A stretch of 13,652 nucleotides of DNA, from contig CAMYJM010000024.1 in the NCBI GenBank assembly GCA_947258635.1, positions 1 through 13,652 on the forward strand, written 5' to 3'. Origin of the DNA: an uncultured Acidimicrobiaceae bacterium (GTDB lineage: Bacteria > Actinomycetota > Acidimicrobiia > Spongiisociales > UBA5794). Numbering within the stretch: the first letter of the stretch is position 1; each line of letters opens with the position of its first letter. The position numbers and the translations under genes are program-made. The notes beneath the pieces were generated by a model. That model was not told the DNA's origin. It saw only the letters and a list, made by a program, of their open reading frames with translations, and searched no databases. Shown here in pieces: positions 5,129-13,386 of this stretch.

Positions 5129-6042
5129 GACATCTGCTGACCACCCAGGACCTCGATCGCGACCAGCTCACGATGCTGCTCGACACTGCCGACGGTATGG
5201 TCTCGCTCCTCGAGCGCGACATCGCCAAAGCGCCGACCCTCCGGGGCAAGACCGTGGCCACGATGTTCTTCGAGCCATCGACTCGGACCAAGCTGTCCTT
5301 CGACAAAGCCGCCAAGGCGCTGTCGGCGGACGTCATGTCATTCACAGCCTCCAGCTCATCGCTGACCAAAGGTGAGAGCCTCAAAGACACGGTGCTCACC
5401 GTGCAAGCCCTCGGCGTCGACCTCATGGTCGTCCGCCACGGTGCGACCGGCGCCCCATTGCGGGTTGCAGAGTGGGTGGACGTGCCGGTGGTCAATGCCG
5501 GCGACGGCGCCCACCAGCACCCCACGCAGGCGCTGCTCGACTCGCTCACGCTGCGCCAGCACTTCGGCACGCTCGACGGGGTCAAAATCGGGATCGTCGG
5601 CGACATTCGCCACAGCCGGGTCGCTCGCTCGAACGTCTTCGCGTTCTCGACGCTCGGAGCCGACGTCACCTTGATCGCACCGCCGACCCTGCTTCCCGTT
5701 GCCGACAGCGAGTGGCCGGTGCGCACCACGAGCGAGCTCGACGACGCTCTGACCGGGCTCGACGCCGTGTACCTGCTGCGGGTGCAGAGCGAGCGCGGCG
5801 GCGCCAGTGTCTTTCCGTCGCTCGGCGAGTACCGGGCTCGATTCGGCTTGACGGCCGAACGTTTCAAGCGGCTCAAACCCGATGCGGTCGTGCTGCACCC
5901 CGGTCCCATGATTCGGGGGGTGGAGATCGACGCCGTGGTTGCCGATGATCCGCGCGCACTGGTGCTTCAGCAGGTCACGAACGGGGTCGCCGCCCGCATG
6001 GCGGTTCTCTACCACCTTCTGGGAGGGGAAGCAGATGTCTAG
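5125..6042 (+). CDS. pyrB: Aspartate carbamoyltransferase catalytic subunit
   Basis: It joins carbamoyl phosphate to aspartate to give N-carbamoyl aspartate, the first committed step to UMP. The 305-residue protein has the carbamoyl-phosphate loop STRTK (S52-K56, same numbering as in E. coli), HPTQ (H132-Q135), the KIGIVGDIRHSRVARSN stretch, the aspartate-binding RVQSERGG and HPGPMIRGVEI. No pyrI regulatory chain is in the window, as expected for a Gram-positive-type enzyme working as a trimer or with PyrC. The GTG start overlaps the pyrR stop (GTGA); the 3' end overlaps pyrC by 8 bases. Confidence 0.97.
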   Translation: MRHLLTTQDLDRDQLTMLLDTADGMVSLLERDIAKAPTLRGKTVATMFFEPSTRTKLSFDKAAKALSADVMSFTASSSSLTKGESLKDTVLTVQALGVDLMVVRHGATGAPLRVAEWVDVPVVNAGDGAHQHPTQALLDSLTLRQHFGTLDGVKIGIVGDIRHSRVARSNVFAFSTLGADVTLIAPPTLLPVADSEWPVRTTSELDDALTGLDAVYLLRVQSERGGASVFPSLGEYRARFGLTAERFKRLKPDAVVLHPGPMIRGVEIDAVVADDPRALVLQQVTNGVAARMAVLYHLLGGEADV

Positions 6043-7312
6043 AACGACTTTCCGCAACGGGACTGTACTGACGGCCGCAGGGCCGGTGACCGCCGACGTC
6101 GAGGTCGCCGCAGGCACGATTGTCGCCATCGGTAAGGCCGGCTCGGGGGGCGACGAGGTCCGCGAGATCGATTGCGGCGGCCTCTGGGTCGGCCCCGGGT
6201 TCGTCGACATTCACACTCACCTGCGCGAGCCCGGCCACGAGTACAAGGAGGACACCGAGAGTGCCTCGCGAGTAGCTGCCGCCGGCGGCTACACCTCGGT
6301 AGTGGCCATGCCCAATACCGATCCGGTGATCGACAGCGGCCATCTGGTTCGCTACACGATCGAGCGCGGTCGGGAGGTCGGCCTGGTCGAGGTCGCCTCG
6401 GCAGGGTGTGTCACCGCCGGGCGGGCCGGCGAGAAGCTCGCCCACCTCGATGACCTTTGGGCGGCCGGTGTCCGGCTGTTCACCGACGACGGTGATGTCG
6501 TGGCCGACGCCGGCTTGCTGCGTCGCGCCATGGATTACCTCGCCCAGCTCGGCGGGGTCCTGGCCCAACACGCGATCGACCCCGGTCTGGCCCGAGGGGG
6601 ACACATGCACGAGGGCCCGGTCGCCTCCGGCTTGGGAATGTACGCCATTCCTTCCGCCGCCGAGACCGTCGTTGTTGCCCGCGATATCGAACTGGTGAGG
6701 CTCACGGGCTGCAACTACCACGTGCAGCACATCTCGGCCGCACCCACCGTCGAGTTGGTGGCAGCCGCCAAGCGAGAGGGCCTGCCGGTCACGGCTGAGG
6801 TGACGCCGCACCACCTCGCCTTCACCGATGGGGATGTCCAAGCCACCGATCCGGCGTTCAAGATGATGCCTCCCTTGCGCAGCGCAGCGGATCGGGCAGC
6901 TCTGGTGGCCGGATTGCAGTCCGGTGTCATCGACGCGGTTGCCACCGATCACGCGCCTCACGCCGATCACGAGAAGGACGTCCCGTTCGAGCACGCTCCC
7001 AACGGAGTCATCGGCCTCGAATGGGCGGCGGCGGTGGTCAACGATCGGGTAGGTCTCGACCCGGTGCGCTTCTTCGAGGCAATGTCGGTCAAGCCCGCGG
7101 CGATCGCCCGCATCGCCAACCAGGGTCACTGGTTGGCTACTGGAGCACCCGCCAACATCACCGCCTTCGATCCGAAGGGGGTCACCGACGTCCGCCAATC
7201 GCGCTCGAAGTCACGCAACGCGCCGTACTTCGGGCGCCGGTACGCCGGTGCCGTCAAGTACACGATGTACGCCGGAGCGATGACCCATGAGGAGAGCGGA
7301 GTTCTCGTCTGA
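6035..7312 (+). CDS. pyrC: Dihydroorotase, class I
   Basis: A zinc amidohydrolase that closes carbamoyl aspartate to dihydroorotate. The ATG at 6035 is chosen because GGGAGGGG (6021-6028) stands six bases before it and because the product then begins at the beta-sandwich segment FRNGTVL; the frame opens further upstream but only within pyrB. The length of 425 is normal for class I. The metal site is complete: HTHLREPG (H60, H62, R64), TDDG (D152), LAQH (H179), QHISAA (H232) and ATDHAPH (D305). The C-terminal GAPANITAFD and SKSRNAPYFGR segments are typical. As in the Aquifex-type enzyme, Asp rather than a carboxylated Lys probably bridges the metals, and such enzymes may assemble with PyrB, the upstream neighbour. 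carA begins six bases after the stop. Confidence 0.96.
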   Translation: MSRTTFRNGTVLTAAGPVTADVEVAAGTIVAIGKAGSGGDEVREIDCGGLWVGPGFVDIHTHLREPGHEYKEDTESASRVAAAGGYTSVVAMPNTDPVIDSGHLVRYTIERGREVGLVEVASAGCVTAGRAGEKLAHLDDLWAAGVRLFTDDGDVVADAGLLRRAMDYLAQLGGVLAQHAIDPGLARGGHMHEGPVASGLGMYAIPSAAETVVVARDIELVRLTGCNYHVQHISAAPTVELVAAAKREGLPVTAEVTPHHLAFTDGDVQATDPAFKMMPPLRSAADRAALVAGLQSGVIDAVATDHAPHADHEKDVPFEHAPNGVIGLEWAAAVVNDRVGLDPVRFFEAMSVKPAAIARIANQGHWLATGAPANITAFDPKGVTDVRQSRSKSRNAPYFGRRYAGAVKYTMYAGAMTHEESGVLV

Positions 7313-7317
7313 GCGCG

Positions 7318-8475
7318 GTGCGTACGGCCGGCGCGCTGGCTCTCGCCGACGGGACGGTATTCCGGGGCACGGCCGTGGCCGCCGGAGGTATCGCGACGGG
7401 CGAGATCGTGTTCAACACGGCGATGACGGGTTACCAGGAGATCGCCACCGATCCCTCGTATGCCGGGCAGGTCGTCGTGATGACGGCTCCCCACATCGGC
7501 AATTACGGGACCAGCCGGTTGGACGATCAGGCCCCGGTCCCGCACTGCGCCGGGTTTGTCGTCAGGGCGATGGCCCGCGTCGCGTCGAACTGGCGCAGCG
7601 AGGGGTCGTTTGCCGGATGGCTGGCCGACCACGGCGTGATCGCGCTCTCCGACGTAGACACCCGGCGCCTGACCCGGCACATCCGCGATCACGGTGCCAT
7701 GCCCGCCGCGCTGGGAACGGACGGCATGGCGGCCGATCTGGTGGCCGCGGCAGCCGCCGCACCGCGAATGGAGGGTCGGGATCTGACCCGGTTGGTCACC
7801 ACCGACGTCCCGTATGTCGTGGGTCCCGAGGGCACGGCGCGAATGCGGGTCGTGGCATACGACTTCGGGATCAAGCGTGACATCCTCGCCCGGCTGACCG
7901 GGCACGGCGCCGAGGTTCACGTGGTCCCGGCGACGACCCCGGCCGAAGATGTTCTGCAGCTCGACCCGGCAGGGGTGTTCCTTTCCAACGGGCCCGGCGA
8001 CCCCGAGCCGTTGACGGCCGCAGTGGCCGCCGTGCGAAGGCTGTTGGGGAAGGTACCGATCTTCGGAATCTGCCTGGGACAGCAGGTCCTCGGGCTGGCG
8101 CTCGGCGCCTCCACCAGCAAGTTGCCGTTCGGCCACCACGGTGGCAACCATCCGGTGCGCAGCCTGGCTGAGGGCACGGTCGACATAACCTCACAGAACC
8201 ACGGTTTTACCGTCGACCTGTGGCCGCTGGCGGAGGGTGAACAGCCGCCGCGGCCTCGAGGTGTGCCCGGGCCCGATCTGCTGCCGGCGGCTGTCGATTC
8301 GGAATTCGGCGTCATCGTGCCAACCCACCAGAACCTCAACGATGGCAGTCTCGAGGGTTTCGAGTGCCCGCAGGTCGCCGCCTTCTCGGTTCAGTACCAC
8401 CCTGAGGCGGCGCCGGGGCCCAATGACGCCGCCCGTCTCTTCGGTCGCTTCGCTCGCGTCCTGGAGGGTCGCTGA
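7318..8475 (+). CDS. carA: Carbamoyl-phosphate synthase small (glutaminase) subunit
   Basis: CarA hydrolyses glutamine and passes ammonia to CarB. The 385-residue protein has the CarA-only N-domain (ALADGTVFRG, MTGYQEIATDPSYAGQ, GNYG) and a class I glutaminase domain with NGPGDP, GICLGQQVLGLALG (nucleophile C252), HHGGNHPV, SQNHGF and QYHPEA (H361, E363). About 36 residues separate QNHGFTVD (293-300) from HQNLNDGS (337 on), against about 11 in E. coli CarA, so there is a Pro-rich insertion of roughly 25 residues at about 305-333. The GTG at 7318 gives a normal N-terminus. A CTG at 7309, overlapping the pyrC stop, is better spaced from GGAG (7298-7301) and cannot be excluded. The stop shares one base with carB (TGATG). 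Confidence 0.97.
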   Translation: MRTAGALALADGTVFRGTAVAAGGIATGEIVFNTAMTGYQEIATDPSYAGQVVVMTAPHIGNYGTSRLDDQAPVPHCAGFVVRAMARVASNWRSEGSFAGWLADHGVIALSDVDTRRLTRHIRDHGAMPAALGTDGMAADLVAAAAAAPRMEGRDLTRLVTTDVPYVVGPEGTARMRVVAYDFGIKRDILARLTGHGAEVHVVPATTPAEDVLQLDPAGVFLSNGPGDPEPLTAAVAAVRRLLGKVPIFGICLGQQVLGLALGASTSKLPFGHHGGNHPVRSLAEGTVDITSQNHGFTVDLWPLAEGEQPPRPRGVPGPDLLPAAVDSEFGVIVPTHQNLNDGSLEGFECPQVAAFSVQYHPEAAPGPNDAARLFGRFARVLEGR

Positions 8476-11400
8476 TGCCGCGACGCGATGACATCTCAAC
8501 CATCCTCGTGATCGGGTCGGGCCCGATCGTCATCGGGCAGGGCTGCGAGTTCGACTATTCGGGAACACAGGCCGTCAAGGTGCTGCGCGAGGACGGCTAC
8601 CGGGTGGTTCTCGTCAACTCGAACCCGGCGACGATCATGACCGACCCCGAGTTTGCCGACGCCACCTACGTGGAGCCGATCACGGCAGGTGTGGTCGAAG
8701 CCATCATCGCCAAGGAGCGACCGGACGCATTGCTGGCGACCCTGGGCGGTCAAACGGCGCTCAACGTCACCATGGAGCTGGCCGAGCGCGGGGCTCTCGA
8801 GCGCTACGACGTCGAGTTGATCGGCGCCGGCCTCGCCGCTATCGCCACCGCCGAAGACCGCGGTCGCTTCAAGGCGGCGATGGAATCCATCGGGATCGCC
8901 ACCGCGCAGGCGCACTACGTGACCACGCTCGACGATGCGCTCGCCGCTGCAGCCGATATCGGATATCCGGCGATGGTGCGCCCCTCGTACATCCTCGGCG
9001 GTGGAGGCACCGGGATCGCCCACGATGAGACGCAGATGCGGGAGATCGTGGTCGCCGGGCTGGAGGCCTCGCCGATTCGGGAGGTGCTGATCGAGGAGTC
9101 GGTTCTCGGCTGGAAGGAGTACGAGCTCGAGGTGATGCGCGATGGACGGGACAACGCCGTCATCGTCTGCTCCATCGAGAACCTGGACCCTATGGGCGTG
9201 CACACAGGGGACTCGATCACCGTGGCTCCCGCCATGACCCTCTCCGATCGTGAGTATCAAGAGATGCGGGACGAAGCGATCGCTTGTTTGCGGGCCGTGG
9301 GCGTCGCGACGGGCGGGTCGAACGTGCAGTTCGCCGTCGACCCCGCATCAGGCCGCCGCATCATCGTCGAGATGAACCCGCGGGTTTCGCGCAGCTCGGC
9401 GCTGGCCTCGAAGGCAACCGGGTTCCCCATCGCCAAGATCGCCGCACGGCTCGCCGTGGGCTACACCCTCGATGAAGTGGCCAACGACATAACCGGGGCG
9501 ACTCCGGCCTCGTTCGAGCCGGCTCTCGACTATGTGGTCGTCAAGGCGCCCCGGTTCGACTTCGCCAAGTTCCCGTCGGTAGCTCCGGTACTCGGCACGG
9601 CGATGCAAAGCGTTGGTGAGGCCATGGCGATCGGCCGGACGTTCCCCGAAGCTCTCCAGAAGGCCCTCAGATCGCTCGAGACGGGGCGCCACGGCCTCAA
9701 CGCAGACGTCGGCGAGGCCGCGTTGCTCGCCCTCGAGACGGCCGATGTGTTGAGCCGCGCCGCCACGCCGGCTCCCGACCGGATCTTCTTCGTGACCGAG
9801 GCGCTGCGACGTGGCGTAGATCCCGCCCTGCTGAATGAGATCACCCAGATCGACCCCTGGTTCATCGACCAGATGCTTCAGATCGTCGAGATGCGTCACG
9901 ATCTCGTGGCCGGGAAACCGGAACGTGACCTGCTGCTCGCCGGCAAACGCTTCGGATTCTCCGATGCCCAACTCGCCTATCTGTGGCAGATCGACGAGGA
10001 GCAGGTGCGGGAGCATCGCGCGAGTCACGCCGTCGGCGTCACTTACAGCACCGTCGATACGTGCGCCGCAGAGTTTGCCGCCGAGACCCCCTATTTCTAC
10101 AGCACGTACGAGGACGAGAGCGAGACACCGCCGCCGGGAAACCGCACCGTTGTAGTGCTCGGCTCCGGGCCCAACCGCATCGGCCAGGGGATCGAGTTCG
10201 ACTACTGCTGCGTGCACGCCTCCTTTGCGCTGCGCGACGCCGGGTACGAGCCGGTGATGATCAACTGCAACCCGGAGACCGTATCGACCGATTACGACAC
10301 CAGCGATCGGCTGTACTTCGAGCCGCTCACCGCCGAGGACGTTCTGGCCGTCGTTGCCGAGGAGCAACCGGTTGCGGTGATCGTTCAACTGGGGGGACAG
10401 ACACCGCTGAGCCTGGGGGCGGCCCTCCAGGCGGAGGGGGTGAGCATCGCGGGGACCCAACCGGATGCGATCGACGCCGCCGAGGATCGGGAGCGCTTCT
10501 CCGCGATCTGCCGGGAGGCCGGAGTACCGCAGCCGCCCCATGGCGCGGCGGCGTCGCTGCTGGAAGCCCAAGAGATCGCAGACGAAATCGGGTTCCCGGC
10601 ACTGGTGCGGCCCTCCTATGTCCTCGGCGGTCGCGCCATGCGGCTCGTCTTCACGGTCGATGAGCTCTCCACCTACCTACGTGAGTTGTACGGGACGGTG
10701 CCCGGTGGTGAGGTCGACCTCCACGAGGCTCCGGTCCTCATCGACCGATTTCTCGAGGCGGCAACTGAAGTCGATGTCGACGCCATCTTCGATGGCCACG
10801 AGCTCTACATCGGGGGCATCATGGAGCACGTCGAGCAGGCCGGAGTGCACTCGGGCGATTCGGCGTGTGTGGTCCCGCCGCCCACGCTGGCGCCCGTCGC
10901 CCTCGCCAACATCGAGCGTTATACCGAGGCGCTCGCCCGGGCCCTGGCGGTCCGGGGCCTGATCAACATCCAGTTTGCGGTGAAGGGCGACTCGGTTCTG
11001 GTCCTGGAAGCCAATCCGCGGGCATCGCGTACAGTGCCTTTCATCTCCAAGGCCACCGGCGTGCCTCTCGCCAAGATCGCCACCAGGGTGATGATGGGCG
11101 CCACGCTCGCCGACTTGAGATCGAGCGGGGTGCTGCAACCCGTGGGCGTGCCCGGATATATCGCGGTCAAGGAGGCGGTGCTTCCCTGGAAGCGGTTCCC
11201 CGGAGAGGACACTCTGCTCGGCCCCGAGATGAAGGCGACCGGAGAGGTCATGGGAATGGGACCGAGCATCGGCGCCGCCTACGCCAAGGCGCTGCTCGCT
11301 GCCGGCCACCGCGTCCCGCGCCAGGGTGCCCTGTTCCTGTCGTTGTCCGATCGTGACAAGCCCTTTGGCATGAATGTCGGTCGGCTATTCCAGGATCTCG

Positions 11401-11735
11401 GCTTTCGGATCTTCGCCACCCACGGCACTGCGGGCGCTCTGGTGCGCCACGGCATCCGAGCCACCGGCGTCGACAAGGTCGGCGAGGGGCCATACGACCC
11501 GGTGCGGCTCATCGAGGATGGGCAGATCAACTTGGTGATCAACACTCCGCGCGGCCGCCGGGCTCGAGGCGACGGTGGCTTGATCCGCAAGGCAGCAACC
11601 CGCCACGGCGTGCCTTGCGTGACGACGATTCAGGGTGGTTGGGCCGTTGGAACGAGTCTCGCCGAGGAGGGCTCTGTCATCGAAGACGTTGTCTCCCTGC
11701 AGAGCCGGCACCTGGCGCTGGCGAGCGACCAGTGA
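8475..11735 (+). CDS. carB: Carbamoyl-phosphate synthase large subunit
   Basis: CarB makes carbamoyl phosphate from bicarbonate, ammonia and two ATP; the product feeds both pyrimidine and arginine synthesis. The 1086 residues show the usual duplicated layout: the first synthetase half opens with LVIGSGPIVIGQGCEFDYSG, has RPSYILGGGGTGIA and ends its ATP-grasp in VEMNPRVSRSSALASKATG; a helical middle domain follows (about 400-550, with TPYFYSTYEDE); the second half repeats the pattern with VLGSGPNRIGQGIEFDYCC, RPSYVLGGRAM and LEANPRASRTVPFISKATG. A C-terminal MGS-like allosteric domain (about 950-1075, LFLSLSDRDKPFG to CVTTIQGGWA) normally binds UMP or ornithine. The Shine-Dalgarno GGAGGG is at 8463-8468. 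The stop overlaps pyrD as GTGA. Nothing is missing from the catalytic motifs. Confidence 0.98.
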   Translation: MPRRDDISTILVIGSGPIVIGQGCEFDYSGTQAVKVLREDGYRVVLVNSNPATIMTDPEFADATYVEPITAGVVEAIIAKERPDALLATLGGQTALNVTMELAERGALERYDVELIGAGLAAIATAEDRGRFKAAMESIGIATAQAHYVTTLDDALAAAADIGYPAMVRPSYILGGGGTGIAHDETQMREIVVAGLEASPIREVLIEESVLGWKEYELEVMRDGRDNAVIVCSIENLDPMGVHTGDSITVAPAMTLSDREYQEMRDEAIACLRAVGVATGGSNVQFAVDPASGRRIIVEMNPRVSRSSALASKATGFPIAKIAARLAVGYTLDEVANDITGATPASFEPALDYVVVKAPRFDFAKFPSVAPVLGTAMQSVGEAMAIGRTFPEALQKALRSLETGRHGLNADVGEAALLALETADVLSRAATPAPDRIFFVTEALRRGVDPALLNEITQIDPWFIDQMLQIVEMRHDLVAGKPERDLLLAGKRFGFSDAQLAYLWQIDEEQVREHRASHAVGVTYSTVDTCAAEFAAETPYFYSTYEDESETPPPGNRTVVVLGSGPNRIGQGIEFDYCCVHASFALRDAGYEPVMINCNPETVSTDYDTSDRLYFEPLTAEDVLAVVAEEQPVAVIVQLGGQTPLSLGAALQAEGVSIAGTQPDAIDAAEDRERFSAICREAGVPQPPHGAAASLLEAQEIADEIGFPALVRPSYVLGGRAMRLVFTVDELSTYLRELYGTVPGGEVDLHEAPVLIDRFLEAATEVDVDAIFDGHELYIGGIMEHVEQAGVHSGDSACVVPPPTLAPVALANIERYTEALARALAVRGLINIQFAVKGDSVLVLEANPRASRTVPFISKATGVPLAKIATRVMMGATLADLRSSGVLQPVGVPGYIAVKEAVLPWKRFPGEDTLLGPEMKATGEVMGMGPSIGAAYAKALLAAGHRVPRQGALFLSLSDRDKPFGMNVGRLFQDLGFRIFATHGTAGALVRHGIRATGVDKVGEGPYDPVRLIEDGQINLVINTPRGRRARGDGGLIRKAATRHGVPCVTTIQGGWAVGTSLAEEGSVIEDVVSLQSRHLALASDQ

Positions 11736-12652
11736 GCGGCCTCAGCAACTCGCTGCGAACCCAGCTGGGTCCGGTGAGCCTGCGGAGCCCACTGATAGCC
11801 GCCGCCGGCACTGTCGGTTCGGTGGTTGATTTCGCCCCGGTCGGCGCTCTCGAGAGCTACGGGGCGGCCGTCGCCAAATCGGTGTCTCCGGTCCCGTGGC
11901 CGGGCAATCCGGCGCCGCGGATCGGCTCGTCCGGCATAGGGATGCTGAATGCCATCGGAATCCAGAACCCCGGCATCGATGCCTGGTCCACAGAAGTAGG
12001 TCCCCGATTGGCCGGCGTCGCAGTTCCGGTGTGGGGCTCGGCCGTGGGCGGTTCGCCGGGCGATTTTGCTCTGGTGGCCAAAGGCCTGGAAGCGGCCGGG
12101 GTCGCGGCCGTCGAACTCAACCTGTCCTGCCCGAACCTCGAAGGAGAGAGGATGTTCGCCCTCGATGGTGAAGCGGCCGCGGCGGTGGTGGCCGAGGTGC
12201 GTCGTGCCACCGGTCTGCCGGTCGGTGCCAAGCTCTCGCCGAACGCGGAGGACATCGTCGCCGTTGCCGGCGCCGTCGTCGATGCCGGCGCCGATTGGGT
12301 GGTGTTGACCAACACTGCGTGGGGGTTCGGAATCGATATCGCCACGCGCCGCCCGACTCTGACCAGAGGGGTGGGGGGCTTTTCGGGCCCGCCGTTGAAG
12401 GCCCTGTCCATGCGATGTGTGTGGCAAGTCCACCAGGCGATGCCGACGGTGCCCATCGTGGGGTGCGGTGGCGTGGCAAGCGCGGACGACGTCGTCGAGT
12501 ACCTGCTCGCCGGCGCCGCCGCCGTTGCCATCGGCACGGCACATTTTGCCGCGCCCCGCGTAGGAGCAAGGATCCGCCGGGATCTCGAACGCTACCTGCG
12601 CCGGCAGCGGACGACCGTCGTGGAGCTGTCGGGTGGAGGCATTCCCTGGTGA
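11732..12652 (+). CDS. pyrD: Dihydroorotate dehydrogenase, class 1 (PyrDB-like)
   Basis: This flavoprotein oxidises dihydroorotate to orotate. The GTG at 11732 overlaps the carB stop (GTGA); 306 residues, the length of soluble class 1 enzymes, with no N-terminal membrane helix as in class 2. Seen are the FMN/substrate Lys K49 (KSVSPVPWPGNPAPR), GMLNAIGIQNPG (70-81), NLSCPN with catalytic C133 (class 1 uses Cys where class 2 uses Ser), GAKLSPN, TNTAWGFGIDI, GGFSGPPLK and the FMN phosphate sites GCGGV and GTAHF. The LNAIGIQNPG segment points to class 1B, which normally works with the iron-sulfur/FAD protein PyrK and passes electrons to NAD. No pyrK is found in this operon. The neighbours carB and pyrF fix its role in pyrimidine synthesis. 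Confidence 0.94.
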   Translation: MSGLSNSLRTQLGPVSLRSPLIAAAGTVGSVVDFAPVGALESYGAAVAKSVSPVPWPGNPAPRIGSSGIGMLNAIGIQNPGIDAWSTEVGPRLAGVAVPVWGSAVGGSPGDFALVAKGLEAAGVAAVELNLSCPNLEGERMFALDGEAAAAVVAEVRRATGLPVGAKLSPNAEDIVAVAGAVVDAGADWVVLTNTAWGFGIDIATRRPTLTRGVGGFSGPPLKALSMRCVWQVHQAMPTVPIVGCGGVASADDVVEYLLAGAAAVAIGTAHFAAPRVGARIRRDLERYLRRQRTTVVELSGGGIPW

Positions 12653-13341
12653 CCAATCCGGTGATCGTGGCGATCGACACGGCCGACGGGCCGAGCGCGC
12701 TGGCTCTGGCAGCGGCCGTGGTCGATTCGGTAGGCGCCTTCAAGATCGGCCTGGGCCTGCTCCACGGTCCGGGCCCCGGACTGATCGGCGAGCTGCGGGA
12801 CTTGGGCCGCCCCGTCTTCGTCGACGCCAAGCTCCATGACATTCCGAGCCAGGTCGAACGGGCGGCCCGGGCGCTGGGCCGGGCCGGTGCCAGATGGCTG
12901 ACTGCGCACGTGGCCGGTGGTTCCGCCATGCTGACCGCGGCCGTGGCCGGCCTCGCCGCGGGGTCGGCCGGTACCGGAGGAGTCCTGGGGGTGTCGGTGC
13001 TCACCAGCCTCGACGCGTCGGATCTGGCGGAGGTGGGCATCAACGAGCCACCGGCCGAGCTCGTGGCGCGCATGGCGCATGTTGCCGAATCGTGCGGCGC
13101 AGAAGGTGTCGTCTGCTCCCCTCGCGAGATCAGCATCGTCAAGGCGGCTGCGCCGGGCGTGGCTGTCGTGACACCCGGCGTCCGCCCCGCGGGGAGTGCC
13201 GCCGGCGATCAGCGTCGCACGGCCACTCCTCAAGAGGCGATCGCATCAGGTGCCACATGGCTGGTGATCGGGCGGCCCATCACGGCCGCGTCCGACCCGG
13301 CTGCCGCCGCGGCCGATATCGCTGCGCAGCTCAATGCGTAA
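12649..13341 (+). CDS. pyrF: Orotidine 5'-phosphate decarboxylase
   Basis: It decarboxylates OMP to UMP, the last step of the pathway. The GTG at 12649 overlaps the pyrD stop (GTGA) and has GGAGG at 12635-12639. The 230-residue TIM-barrel protein has VIVAIDTADG at the first strand, the catalytic DAKLHDIP (D59, K61, D64), LTAHVAGG, and the phosphate-binding end GVRPAGSAAGDQRRTATPQEAIASGATWLVIGRPIT. It is of the short type found in E. coli and Bacillus, not the longer form (about 270 residues) of M. tuberculosis, in agreement with an organism outside the classical mycobacterial group. It is the last pyrimidine gene; no terminator is visible in the 45 bases before mihF. Confidence 0.95.
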   Translation: MTNPVIVAIDTADGPSALALAAAVVDSVGAFKIGLGLLHGPGPGLIGELRDLGRPVFVDAKLHDIPSQVERAARALGRAGARWLTAHVAGGSAMLTAAVAGLAAGSAGTGGVLGVSVLTSLDASDLAEVGINEPPAELVARMAHVAESCGAEGVVCSPREISIVKAAAPGVAVVTPGVRPAGSAAGDQRRTATPQEAIASGATWLVIGRPITAASDPAAAAADIAAQLNA

Positions 13342-13357
13342 TCAGCCCGTTCCGGCT

Positions 13358-13366
13358 TGATAGAGT
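13358..13366 (+). promoter_or_regulatory. Candidate extended -10 promoter of mihF
   Basis: TGATAGAGT fits TGnTANNNT and shares TGnTAnAGT with the candidate pyr promoter at 4448-4456. A start near 13373 would give a leader of about 14 bases that still includes the Shine-Dalgarno GAGGAG (13376-13381). No clear -35 is seen. mihF could also be read through from the pyr operon. Confidence 0.3.
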
Positions 13367-13386
13367 TGCAGCGAAGAGGAGATGCC

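Noticed and set aside
5939..6034. Upstream start for pyrC inside pyrB
   Set aside because: It would add 32 unrelated residues; ATG 6035 has an excellent GGGAGGGG and the family N-terminus.
5975..7198. Antisense frame of 407 codons opposite pyrC
   Set aside because: It mirrors a strongly conserved gene in GC-rich DNA and its product is a low-complexity Gly/Arg/Asp/His mix with no known domain.
9348..10571. Antisense frame of 407 codons opposite carB
   Set aside because: Same reason: a shadow of the conserved carB frame, with no sensible domain and no promoter or ribosome-binding site seen.
11615..11731. Upstream start for pyrD inside carB
   Set aside because: The extra residues are Arg-rich shadow sequence; the GTGA overlap at 11732 matches the other junctions of the operon.
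12295..12648. Upstream start for pyrF inside pyrD
   Set aside because: 118 extra residues read from the pyrD shadow frame; GTG 12649 has GGAGG and begins at the family's first beta-strand.
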